Positions 32,724-41,900 of a stretch of DNA of 64,000 nucleotides are shown in pieces. Made by a program: the position numbers and the translations under genes. Every line of letters begins with the position of its first letter. Position 1 is the first letter of the stretch. This DNA is from Streptomyces globosus (GTDB taxonomy: Bacteria > Actinomycetota > Actinomycetes > Streptomycetales > Streptomycetaceae). Location: NCBI RefSeq assembly GCF_003325375.1, contig NZ_CP030862.1, positions 6,019,501 to 6,083,500 of the forward strand, in the 5' to 3' direction. The notes beneath the pieces are model-generated. The model saw nothing but the letters and a program-made list of their open reading frames with translations. It did no database searches and was not told where the DNA came from.

Positions 32724-34103
32724 ATGAACGGGCAGGGAACGAGCCGCACGCGGCAGCGCAGGAGGAGCGCCCCGGCCGCCTGGACGGCACTGGCCGCGGC
32801 GGGAGCCCTCCTGCTGGCCGGCTGCGGGGACGGCGGTGCGGACAGGGCCGACCCGCCGGGCGGGCCGTCGGCCGCGCCGCGGGTGGAGTTACCGCGGCTG
32901 GACGGGGAGAAGCTGGCGGTCTCGGCGGTCTGGACGGGGCCGGAGCAGGCGAACTTCACCAAGGTCCTGGAGGAGTTCGAGAAGCGGACGGGCGCGTCGG
33001 TGGCGTTCGTCCCGGCCCAGGACCCGATCGTCACCTTCCTCGGTACGAAGATCGCGGGCGGGCAGCCGCCGGACGTCGCGCTGCTCCCGCAGGTCGGGGC
33101 GCTGACGGCGGCGGTGCAGAAGAAGTGGGCGCAGCCGGTCGGCCCGGAGGCGAAGGCACAGCTCGACAAGAACTACTCGCAGGGCTGGAAGGAGCTCGGG
33201 GCCGTCGGGGGAACCCAGTACGGCGTCTACTACAAGGCCGCGAACAAGTCGCTGGTCTGGTACAACGCGAAGGCCTTCGAGGCGGCGGGGGTGCAGCCGC
33301 CGAAGACGTGGAAGGAGCTGATCGCCGCGGCGGACACGCTCTCGGCGTCCGGCACGCCGGCGGTGTCGGTGGCCGGCGCGGACGGGTGGACGCTGACGGA
33401 CTGGTTCGAGAACGTCTACCTGTCGCAGGCGGGCCCGGAGAAGTACGACAAGCTCGCCAAGCACGAGATCAAGTGGACGGACGACAGCGTCCGGCAGGCC
33501 CTGGCCACCCTCGCGGAGCTGTTCGGCCGGAAGGACTTCCTGGCGGGCGGCCCGAGCGGGGCGCTGGCGACGGAGTTCCCGAAGTCGGTGACGCAGACGT
33601 TCACCGGCGGGGGCCGTCCGGCGGCGGCGATGGTCTTCGAGGGCGACTTCGTGGCGGTGAACATCGCCCAGACCGAGGCGAAGATCGGCGAGGACGCCCT
33701 GGTCTTCCCGTTCCCGGCGGTCGGCGCGAAGGCGCCGGTGGTGTCGGGCGGGGACGTGGCGGTGGCGCTGAAGCCGTCGAAGGGCGCGCAGGCGCTGCTG
33801 ACGTTCCTGGCGTCGCCGGACGCGGCGGAGATCCAGGCCCGGCAGGGCGGGTTCGTCTCGCCGAACAAGGCGGTGGACCCGGCGGCCTACCCGAACGCCA
33901 TCCAGCGCAGCATCGCCGAGGCGCTGATCGCGGCGGGCGACGACTTCCGCTTCGACATGTCGGACCAGGCGCCGGCGGCGTTCGGCGGGACGCCGGGCGC
34001 GGGCGAGTGGAAGGCCCTCCAGGACTTCCTGGCGAACCCGTCGGACGTGGCGGGCACCCAGGCCAGACTGGAGGCGGACGCGGCCAAGGCCTACGGGAAC
34101 TGA
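32724..34103 (+). CDS. Sugar-type ABC transporter substrate-binding lipoprotein
   Basis: 459 residues from ATG 32724. Signal peptide with Arg-rich start and lipobox LLLAGC (Cys34), so lipid-anchored outside the membrane. The cluster B/MalE-type fold follows: ISAVWTGPEQANFTKVLEEFEKRTGASVAFVP at the N-lobe, PDVALLPQVGALTAAVQKKW, then PKTWKELIAAADTLSASGTPAVSV and AMVFEGDFVAVN. Binds a saccharide or similar solute; identity unknown. Codon 56 (32889-32891) is TTA, so translation should depend on the bldA tRNA. First gene of a three-gene operon that lacks an ATPase; Streptomyces importers of this class usually share MsiK. Confidence 0.92.
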   Translation: MNGQGTSRTRQRRRSAPAAWTALAAAGALLLAGCGDGGADRADPPGGPSAAPRVELPRLDGEKLAVSAVWTGPEQANFTKVLEEFEKRTGASVAFVPAQDPIVTFLGTKIAGGQPPDVALLPQVGALTAAVQKKWAQPVGPEAKAQLDKNYSQGWKELGAVGGTQYGVYYKAANKSLVWYNAKAFEAAGVQPPKTWKELIAAADTLSASGTPAVSVAGADGWTLTDWFENVYLSQAGPEKYDKLAKHEIKWTDDSVRQALATLAELFGRKDFLAGGPSGALATEFPKSVTQTFTGGGRPAAAMVFEGDFVAVNIAQTEAKIGEDALVFPFPAVGAKAPVVSGGDVAVALKPSKGAQALLTFLASPDAAEIQARQGGFVSPNKAVDPAAYPNAIQRSIAEALIAAGDDFRFDMSDQAPAAFGGTPGAGEWKALQDFLANPSDVAGTQARLEADAAKAYGN

Positions 34104-34107
34104 CCCG

Positions 34108-35523
34108 GTGGCGGCCTCGGACGGCACGGCGGCACCGGCCGCCGTGCCCGCGCCGGCGGCGCGGTCCGGGCGGGGCGGGGACCGCGGGCGGGAGCGGCCC
34201 GGGGGCACCGGGCGCACCTCCCTGTCCCGGCAGGCCCGGCGCCGGCGCCTGGTCGCGGCGGCGTTCCTCCTGCCGTCGCTGGTGCTGCTCGGCGCGCTCG
34301 TCGTGCACCCCATCGGCTACTCGGTGTGGCGCAGCCTCTTCGACCGCTCGGGCGAGGTGTTCGTCGGCGGCGGCAACTACGCCGAGCTGCTGCGGGACGA
34401 CGCCGTCCGCACGGCCGTGGAGAACACGGCGGTGTGGGTGGTGTTCGCGCCGGCCGTGGCGACGGCGCTCGGCCTCGTCTTCGCGGTCCTGACGGAGCGG
34501 GTGCGCTGGGGGACCGCGTTCAAGCTGCTGGTCTTCATGCCGATGGCGATCTCGATGCTGGCCGCCGGGATCATCTTCCGGCTGGTCTACGACCACGACC
34601 CCGACCGGGGTGTCGCCAACGCGGTGTGGGTCGGGGTGCACGACACGTTCGCCCCGGCCTCGGCGTTCCCGCGGGCCCGCCCCGGCCGCGACTCGCCGCT
34701 GGTCCCGGAGGAGGGGGCGGCCGCGGGCGGCTTCGCCACGCGGGAGCCGGTGCGGGCGGGCACGCCGGTGCTGCTCCCGCTGGTCGGTGTCGCCCCGGAC
34801 GCCCTCCCCGAGGGGACGCGCCCGGCCCGTACGGCGCCGGCCGAGCCCGGGAAGGTGACGGGGACGGCCTGGCAGGACTTCACGCGGGGCGGCGGCGGCC
34901 GGCCGAACGCGGTCGACGCCTCGGAGTCGGGCTTCGCGGGGATGCGCGTGGAGGCGGTCCGCGACGGCCGGGTGGTCGACTCGGCGACGACCCGGGCCGA
35001 CGGCACGTTCACCCTGTCGGGGAAGGCGGACGGGGCGCTGCTGCGGCTGCCCGCCTCGAACTTCCGCGAGGCGTACGCGGGGGTGGAGTGGCTGGGCCCG
35101 GCGCTGGTCACGCCGGCGGTCATCGGGGCGTACGTGTGGATGTGGGCCGGGTTCGCGATGGTGCTGATCGCGGCGGGGCTGGCGGCCGTGCCGCGGGAGC
35201 TGCTGGAGGCGGCCCGGGTGGACGGGGCGTCCGAGTGGCAGGTGTTCCGCCGGATCACGGTGCCGCTGCTGGCGCCGGTCCTGGCGGTCGTCCTCGTCAC
35301 GCTCGTCATCAACGTGATGAAGATCTTCGACCTGGTCTTCGTGATCGCCCCGGGCTCGGTCCAGGACGACGCGAACGTGCTGGCCCTCCAGCTGTACCGG
35401 ACGTCCTTCGGCACATCCGCCGACGCGGGCCTGGGCAGCGCCATCGCGGTGCTGCTGCTGGTGCTGGTGGTGCCGGTGATGCTCTACAACATCCGCCGGA
35501 TGCGCCGGGAGGCCCGCCGATGA
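34108..35523 (+). CDS. Sugar ABC transporter permease (MalF type) with a large external insert
   Basis: 471 residues from GTG 34108, 4 nt after the previous stop. Membrane helices at about 48-70, 108-130, 138-162, then again from 325 to 460. The EAA cytoplasmic loop is ELLEAARVDGASEWQVFRRITVPLL. Between the third helix pair and the remainder, residues about 170-325 form an extra domain on the outside, ending in VEAVRDGRVVDSATTRADGTFTLSG, which looks like a carboxypeptidase-regulatory/Ig-type beta sandwich. Most such permeases have about 300 residues. Works with the next permease and the lipoprotein. Confidence 0.9.
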   Translation: MAASDGTAAPAAVPAPAARSGRGGDRGRERPGGTGRTSLSRQARRRRLVAAAFLLPSLVLLGALVVHPIGYSVWRSLFDRSGEVFVGGGNYAELLRDDAVRTAVENTAVWVVFAPAVATALGLVFAVLTERVRWGTAFKLLVFMPMAISMLAAGIIFRLVYDHDPDRGVANAVWVGVHDTFAPASAFPRARPGRDSPLVPEEGAAAGGFATREPVRAGTPVLLPLVGVAPDALPEGTRPARTAPAEPGKVTGTAWQDFTRGGGGRPNAVDASESGFAGMRVEAVRDGRVVDSATTRADGTFTLSGKADGALLRLPASNFREAYAGVEWLGPALVTPAVIGAYVWMWAGFAMVLIAAGLAAVPRELLEAARVDGASEWQVFRRITVPLLAPVLAVVLVTLVINVMKIFDLVFVIAPGSVQDDANVLALQLYRTSFGTSADAGLGSAIAVLLLVLVVPVMLYNIRRMRREARR

Positions 35524-36368
35524 GCTTCGTGCATGCTGCGGCGTCCAAGGCGGCCGGCGGGGCGGTCCGCGTCTTCCTGGTCCTCGCGGGCCTGTTCTGG
35601 CTGCTGCCGACGATCGGCCTGCTGGTGTCCTCGCTCCTGGACGCCGGCGAGCTCGACCGGGGCGGCTGGTGGCGGGCGCTGACCGCCCCGGCCCGCCTGA
35701 CCACCGCGAACTACGAGCGGCTCCTCGCGGACGAGGCGATCACCGGCTCGCTGCTGAGCACGGTCGCGATCGCCGTCCCGGCGACGCTGCTCGTCCTCGT
35801 GCTGGGCTCCTGCGCCGGGTACGCGTTCGCCTGGCTGGAGTTCCCGGGCCGGGACGCCCTGTTCCTCGCCGTCGTCGCCCTGCTGGTGGTGCCGGTGCAG
35901 GTGGCCCTGATCCCGGTTTCCGAACTCTTCGGTGCGGTCGGCCTGTTCGAGACCACAGCCGGGGTGGTGCTGTTCCACACCGCCTTCGGGCTGCCGTTCG
36001 CCGTGTTCCTGCTGCGGAACTTCTTCGCGCAGATCCCGCGGGAGCTCCTGGAGGCGGCCCGGCTCGACGGGGCGGGCGAACTGCGGCTGTTCGCGCAGGT
36101 GGTGCTGCCGCTCGGCGGCCCGGCGATCGCCTCGCTCGGCATCTTCCAGTTCCTGTGGGTGTGGAACGACATGCTGGTCGCGCTGGTCTTCGCGGACTCC
36201 GCGAACCCGCCGATCACGGTCGCCCTCCAGCAGCAGGTCCGCCAGTTCGGCAACAACATCGACGTCCTCGCCCCGGGGGCGTTCCTGTCGATGGCCGTCC
36301 CGCTGGCCGTGTTCTTCGCCTTCCAGCGGCAGTTCACCACGGGGGTGATGGCAGGTGCCGTGAAGTGA
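35520..36368 (+). CDS. Sugar ABC transporter permease (MalG type)
   Basis: 282 residues from ATG 35520, overlapping the previous stop by 4 nt (ATGA). Six membrane helices; EAA loop QIPRELLEAARLDGAGELRLFAQVVLPLGGPA. Normal length and no insert, in contrast with its partner. Last gene of the importer operon. Confidence 0.93.
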   Translation: MSFVHAAASKAAGGAVRVFLVLAGLFWLLPTIGLLVSSLLDAGELDRGGWWRALTAPARLTTANYERLLADEAITGSLLSTVAIAVPATLLVLVLGSCAGYAFAWLEFPGRDALFLAVVALLVVPVQVALIPVSELFGAVGLFETTAGVVLFHTAFGLPFAVFLLRNFFAQIPRELLEAARLDGAGELRLFAQVVLPLGGPAIASLGIFQFLWVWNDMLVALVFADSANPPITVALQQQVRQFGNNIDVLAPGAFLSMAVPLAVFFAFQRQFTTGVMAGAVK

Positions 36369-36431
36369 CGGCGTCATCCGATCGGTGCACGGCCCGTAAC
36401 CCGGTCGCCGCATCGGGGGTTCCCGGGCCAT

Positions 36432-38720
36432 ATGCCCGCGCCGACCCCTGGATGTGCCGTGCCCCGGTTCAGTGTCATCGTGCCCGCGTACGAGGTGCAG
36501 GCGTACCTCCAGGAGAGCCTGGAGTCGGTGCTGTCCCAGTCGTACCCGGACTTCGAGCTGATCGCCGTGGACGACGCCTCCCCGGACGGCTGCGGGCAGA
36601 TCGCCGACGAGTACGCGGCCCGCGATCCGCGCGTCACGGCCGTCCGCCTGGCGCACCCCCTGGGCGCGGGCCCGGCCCGCAACGCCGGGCTCGCCCGGGC
36701 CCGCGGCGAGTACGTCGTCTTCCTCGACGGCGGCGACACCCTCGCGCCGGGCGCCCTGCGGGCCGTCTCCGACCGGCTCGACGCCGCCGGCTCCCCCGAC
36801 GTCCTCGTCTACGGCCACGCGTGCACCCACTGGACCGGCGAGGTCGTCCGCGACCGCCTCGCCCGGCTGCTGTCCGAGGAGGGGCCCGCCTGCTTCCGGC
36901 TCGCGGACCGGCCGGAGCTCCTCGGCCTGCCGACGGCGGCCTGGAACAAGGCCTGCCGCCGCGAGTACGTCGAGCGCGAGGGCCTGTCCTTCCCGCCGGG
37001 CCTGTACGCGGACACGGCCTGGACGTATCCGGCGCTGCTGGCGGCGGAGTCCGTCGCCGTCCTGGACCGGGTCTGCGTGCACCACCGGCTGCGGCGCACC
37101 GGCTCGCCCGCCGCCCCGCCGGACCGCCGCCACCTGGACGTCCTCGACCAGTACGAGCGCCTCTTCGGCCACCTCGCGACCCGGCCCGGGCTGGAGCGCT
37201 GGCGGCCCGCCGTGCACCGGCGGATGGCCGAGCACCTCTGCGCCGTGTACGCCGACCCCGGCCGCCTCCCGCGCGCCGCCCGCCCGGAGTTCCACCGCCG
37301 CGCCTCCGCCCTGCTGCGCCGGCACCGGCCGTCCGGGGCGCCGGCCGCCCCGGCCGCACCCGCGCCGGCGCGCGCCGACCGGCTCCGGCACGCCCTGATG
37401 CTCCTGGGGCTGCGCCGCACCCACCGCGCCCTGTCGCTGCTGCGCACGGCGGCGGAGGCCGCCGGCCGGGCGGGGGCGGCCCTGGGGCGGGGGCTTCGGG
37501 AGAGCGCGCTGCGCCTGCACTACCGCATCCAGCGGCTGCTGCCGCTGCACCGGGAGCTGGCGGTGTTCTCCGCGTACTGGCACGGCGGGTACGCCTGCAA
37601 CCCGGCCGCGATCGAGGCGAAGCTGCGGGAGCTGGCCCCGCACATGCGGACGGCGTGGATCTGCGACCCGCGGCACGCCGCCACGCTGCCGCCGCAGACG
37701 GCCTGGCTGCGGCCGGGTTCGGCCGCGTACTGGTCGGCGCTGGCGCGGGCCGCGTACCTGACGACGAACGTCAACACCGACCGGGCGCTGGTCAAGCGGC
37801 CGGGCCAGGTCCTCCTCCAGACGCAGCACGGCACCCCGCTGAAGCGGGTCGGCCTGGACCTGCGGGACCGGCCGGCGGCCAGTCCGACGACGGACTTCGC
37901 GGGCCTGCTGCGCGGCGCCGACCAGTGGGACTTCCTGCTGTCCGCGAACCGGCACTCCACCCTCGTGTGGCAGCGGGCCGTCCCGTCCCCGTACGAGGTG
38001 CTGGAGTACGGCCATCCGCGGAACGACATCTTCCACCGGGCGACGGGGGCGGACGTGGCCGCGCTGCGCGAGCGCCTCGGCATCGAGCCGGGCACCACGG
38101 CCGTGCTGTATGCGCCGACGCACCGCGACTACCGGCGCAGCCGCCCGGACCACCTCGACTTCGAGCGGGTGCTGCGGGACCTGGGCCCGAGGTTCACGCT
38201 GCTGGTGCGCGACCACCTCACCTACGCGGAGTTCGGCCCGCGGGCAGCGGTCCGGCACCCGCGGCTGCTGGACGTCTCCGCGCACCCGTCGGTGGAGGAG
38301 CTGTGCCTGGCATCGGACGCGCTGGTGACGGACTACTCGTCCCTGATGTTCGACTACGCGGTGCTGGACCGGCCGATCGTGGTCCATGCCGACGACTGGG
38401 AGGCGTACGAGGCGGCCCGCGGCACCTACTTCGACCTGCGGGCCTTCCCTCCGGGGGCGATCGCGCGGACCGAGGACGAGCTGGTCGACATCTTCACGAC
38501 CGGGCACTGGCAGGGTTCCCGCTCGGCCCAGCTGCGGGCGGCGTTCCGGGCGCGCTTCTGCCCGTACGACGACGGGAACGCGGCCGAGCGGGTCGTCCGC
38601 CGGGTCTTCCTCGGCCGGCCGGGCCCGGTGCCGGAGGTCGTGGCGATGGCGGAACGCCGCCCGGCCCCGGCGGCCCGGCCGGACGAGCCGGCGGCGCTGT
38701 CGCCGAGCCCCTGGCCGTGA
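36432..38720 (+). CDS. Bifunctional GT2 glycosyltransferase and TagF-like CDP-glycerol glycerophosphotransferase
   Basis: 762 residues from ATG 36432; GTG 36459 (PRFSVIVPAY onward) is an equally good start. Residues about 10-240 are a GT-A glycosyltransferase 2 domain (FSVIVPAYEVQAYLQESLESVLSQSYPDFELIAVDDASPDG, GEYVVFLDGGD). Residues about 375-730 are a Glyphos_transf domain: LQTQHGTPLKRVGLD with the catalytic His, YGHPRNDI, YAPTHRDYR and SSLMFDYAVLDRPIV. It polymerises glycerol-phosphate units of a teichoic acid-like wall polymer and adds a sugar. Followed by the remnant of a TagH-like exporter ATPase. Confidence 0.88.
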   Translation: MPAPTPGCAVPRFSVIVPAYEVQAYLQESLESVLSQSYPDFELIAVDDASPDGCGQIADEYAARDPRVTAVRLAHPLGAGPARNAGLARARGEYVVFLDGGDTLAPGALRAVSDRLDAAGSPDVLVYGHACTHWTGEVVRDRLARLLSEEGPACFRLADRPELLGLPTAAWNKACRREYVEREGLSFPPGLYADTAWTYPALLAAESVAVLDRVCVHHRLRRTGSPAAPPDRRHLDVLDQYERLFGHLATRPGLERWRPAVHRRMAEHLCAVYADPGRLPRAARPEFHRRASALLRRHRPSGAPAAPAAPAPARADRLRHALMLLGLRRTHRALSLLRTAAEAAGRAGAALGRGLRESALRLHYRIQRLLPLHRELAVFSAYWHGGYACNPAAIEAKLRELAPHMRTAWICDPRHAATLPPQTAWLRPGSAAYWSALARAAYLTTNVNTDRALVKRPGQVLLQTQHGTPLKRVGLDLRDRPAASPTTDFAGLLRGADQWDFLLSANRHSTLVWQRAVPSPYEVLEYGHPRNDIFHRATGADVAALRERLGIEPGTTAVLYAPTHRDYRRSRPDHLDFERVLRDLGPRFTLLVRDHLTYAEFGPRAAVRHPRLLDVSAHPSVEELCLASDALVTDYSSLMFDYAVLDRPIVVHADDWEAYEAARGTYFDLRAFPPGAIARTEDELVDIFTTGHWQGSRSAQLRAAFRARFCPYDDGNAAERVVRRVFLGRPGPVPEVVAMAERRPAPAARPDEPAALSPSPWP

Positions 38721-38751
38721 CGGCGGCCGAGGCTCAGCCGGCCGCGGGGGC

Positions 38752-38886
38752 CTCGTCAGCCATGCGATCGGCACCGTCCGCGACACCTGCGGCCGGGCGC
38801 TCTGGCTGGAGGCGGGCACCCTGCGCATGGACGGCCCCGCCGCCGAGGTCTGCGAGGCGTACGAGCGTTCCGCGCGCGGCGGCTGA
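38752..38886 (+). pseudogene. C-terminal remnant of a TagH-like polysaccharide export ATPase
   Basis: The frame ending at TGA 38886 reads LVSHAIGTVRDTCGRALW then LEAGTLRMDGPAAEVCEAYE. That is the switch-His region and C-terminal end of ABC ATPases exporting teichoic acids or O-antigen (TagH/RfbB type). The first 200 or so residues (Walker A, signature, Walker B) are missing, and no start or ribosome site precedes it. It begins about 30 bp after the stop of the TagF-like gene, so a deletion probably joined the two. Confidence 0.75.
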
Positions 38887-38914
38887 ACGGCCGGCCCTGC
38901 AACACCCCTGGAAA

Positions 38915-38955
38915 GGGCCGGGCCCGGAACCCCCTGCGGGGTCCGGGCCCGGCCC
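38915..38955. terminator. Bidirectional terminator before gdhB
   Basis: GGGCCGGGCCCGGA and its complement flank CCCC-CTGC-GGGG, an 18-bp stem with one bulged A, between the remnant (plus) and gdhB (minus, ends 38974). Confidence 0.85.
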
Positions 38956-38973
38956 TCCGGCACGGCGGCGCGG

Positions 38974-41900
38974 TTACGCGTGCGCCCTCAGCAGCGAGCG
39001 CATCGTCCGCATGGCCACGGACAGGTTGGCCAGGTCGAAGTCGTCCGAGCCCCGGATCTCGTCCAGGGTCGTCCGCGCCCGGCTGATGATCGCCGCGTTG
39101 GTCTCCTCCCACGCCTTGAAGCGCTCCTCGGGCGTGGCGTCCCCGCCGCCCGCCGCCAGCACGTCGGCGGTGAGCGCGGCGTGCGCCGCGAAGAGGTCCT
39201 CGCGGATCGAGGCGCGGGCCATCGACTGCCAGCGGTCGCCCCGCGGGAGCTCGATGATCCGGTCCATCAGCTGCGTGATCTCCAGGCGGTCGGCGAGGTC
39301 GTAGTAGACCTCGGCGACACCCAGCGGGTCCACGCCGGTGCGGTCCGAGATGGCGACGATGTCCAGCGTCGGGAAGGCCGAGGAGAAGCCGGCGACCTTC
39401 GCCGCCAGCTCCACCGGCACGCCCTCGCCGGTCAGCTCGTCCATGACCAGCTGGTACCACTCCAGGTCCGCGCCGCGCACCAGCTTCGGCAGCTCCTCCC
39501 AGACCCGGGTGACCCGCTCCTGGAACAGCTCGATCGTCTCGGTGATCTGGAGCGGCTGCGGCCGGTTGTTCAGCAGCCAGCGCGTACCGCGCTCGACCAG
39601 GCGCCGCGAGTGCAGGCGCACCCGGGTCTGGACGTCCGCCGCGACCACGTTGTCCAGGGCCTCGACCGCGTCCCACACCTCGGCCAGGCCGAAGATCTCG
39701 CGGGCCGCGAGCTGCGCCCGCACGATCTCCTCCGTGGAGGCGCCGGTCTCCTCCCGCAGGCGGTGCAGGAAGGTCGAACCGCCGGTGTTGACGGTGTCGT
39801 TGACCAGGAGCGTGGTGATGATCTCCCGACGCAGGGCGTGCGAGGCGATCTGCTCCGGGAACCGGGCGCGCAGCGGGGCCGGGAAGTAGGCGTCCAGCAG
39901 GCGGCGCAGGTACGGGTCGTCCGGCAGCTGCGTGTGGATCAGCTCGTCCGCCACCGTGATCTTGGTGTAGGCGAGCAGGACGGCCAGCTCCGGCTGGGTC
40001 AGGCCGCTGCCGCCGCCGAGCAGCTCGCGGATGTGCCGGTCGGCGGGCAGGAACTCCAGGCTGCGGTCGAGCTGCCCGGCCTGCTCCAGGCGGCGCATGA
40101 AGCGCTGCTGGGCGTGGAGCAGGCTGTGGGCCTGGGCGCTGCCGTTGGCCAGGGCCGTGTTCTGCGCGTAGTTGTTGCGCAGGACGAGCGTGCCGACCTC
40201 GTCGGTCATCTCCGCCAGCAGGGCGTTGCGCTGCTTGACGGTCATGTCGCCGTCCGCGACGACCGCGTTGAGCAGGATCTTGATGTTCACCTCGTGGTCG
40301 GAGGTGTCCACGCCGGCGCTGTTGTCGATGGCGTCGGTGTTGACCCTGCCGCCCCCGCCGCCGGCGCCGCTGCGGGCGAACTCGATGCGGCCCAGCTGGG
40401 TCAGGCCGAGGTTGCCGCCCTCGCCGATGACCTTCGCGCGGACGTCGGCGCCGTTGACGCGGATCGCGTCGTTGGCCTTGTCGCCGACCTCGGCGTGCGT
40501 CTCGGAGGCCGCCTTGACGTACGTGCCGATGCCGCCGTTCCACAGCAGGTCGACCGGGGCGTGGAGGACGGCCTGCATCAGCTCGGCCGGGGTCATCTTG
40601 GTGACGCCCGCCTCGATCCCGAGGGCCTCGCGCATCTGCGCGTTGACCGGGATGGACTTCGCCGAGCGGGGGTGGACGCCGCCGCCGGGCGACAGCAGCT
40701 CGGTGTTGTAGTCGGCCCACGAGGAGCGCGGCAGCTCGAACAGGCGGCGGCGCTCGGCGTAGGAGACCGCCGCGTCCGGGTTCGGGTCGATGAAGATGTG
40801 CCGGTGGTCGAACGCGGCGACCAGGCGGATGTGCTCGGAGAGCAGCATGCCGTTGCCGAAGACGTCGCCGGACATGTCGCCGACGCCGACGACGGTGAAG
40901 TCCTGGTTCTGGGTGTCGTGGCCCAGCTCGCGGAAGTGCCGCTTGACGGACTCCCACGCGCCGCGGGCGGTGATGCCCATGCCCTTGTGGTCGTAGCCGG
41001 CCGAGCCGCCGGAGGCGAAGGCGTCGCCCAGCCAGAAGCCGTACGACTCCGCGACGCCGTTGGCGATGTCGGAGAAGGTCGCGGTGCCCTTGTCGGCGGC
41101 GACGACGAGGTAGGTGTCGTCCTCGTCGTGGCGGACGACGCCCTTGGGCGGCACGACCTCGCCGCCGACCATGTTGTCGGTGATGTCGAGCAGCGCCGAG
41201 ATGAAGATCTTGTACGCGGCGACGCCCTCGGCGAGCCAGGCGTCGCGGTCCACGGACGGGTCCGGCAGGTTCTTCGCGACGAAGCCGCCCTTGGCGCCGA
41301 CGGGCACGATGACGGTGTTCTTCACCATCTGCGCCTTGACCAGGCCGAGGATCTCGGTGCGGAAGTCCTCGCGGCGGTCGGACCAGCGCAGGCCGCCTCG
41401 GGCGACCTTGCCGAAGCGCAGGTGGACGCCCTCGACGCGCGGCGAGTACACCCAGATCTCGAAGGCCGGGCGCGGGGCCGGCAGCTCCGGGATGGCCTGC
41501 GGGTCGAACTTCATCGACACGTAGGAGTGCTGCTCGCCGGCCGCGTTGAGCTGGAAGAAGTTCGTCCGCAGCGTCGCCTTGATCAGCGTGAGGAAGGAGC
41601 GCAGGATGCGGTCCTCGTCCAGGGAGGCGACCTGGTCCAGGGCTCCGTCGAGCTCTTCGAGCATGGCGTCGACGAGCTCGGTGCCGGCGGCCTGGCGGCC
41701 GGGCGACATGCGGGCCTCGAACAGCGAGACCAGCAGCCGGGTGGTGTGGACGTTGTTGCGGAGGGTGTCCTCCATGTAGTCCTGGCTGAAGGTGGAGCCG
41801 GCCTGGCGCAGGTACTTGGCGTACGCGCGCAGGACGACGGCCTGCCGCCAGGTCAGCCCGGCGCCGAGGACGAGGGTGTTGAAGTTGTCGTTCTCGGCGT

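Noticed and set aside
35669..39304. Very long plus-strand frame across permease and TagF-like genes
   Set aside because: Composition-driven open frame in GC-rich DNA; Arg/Pro/Gly-rich, no domains, overlaps two well supported genes.
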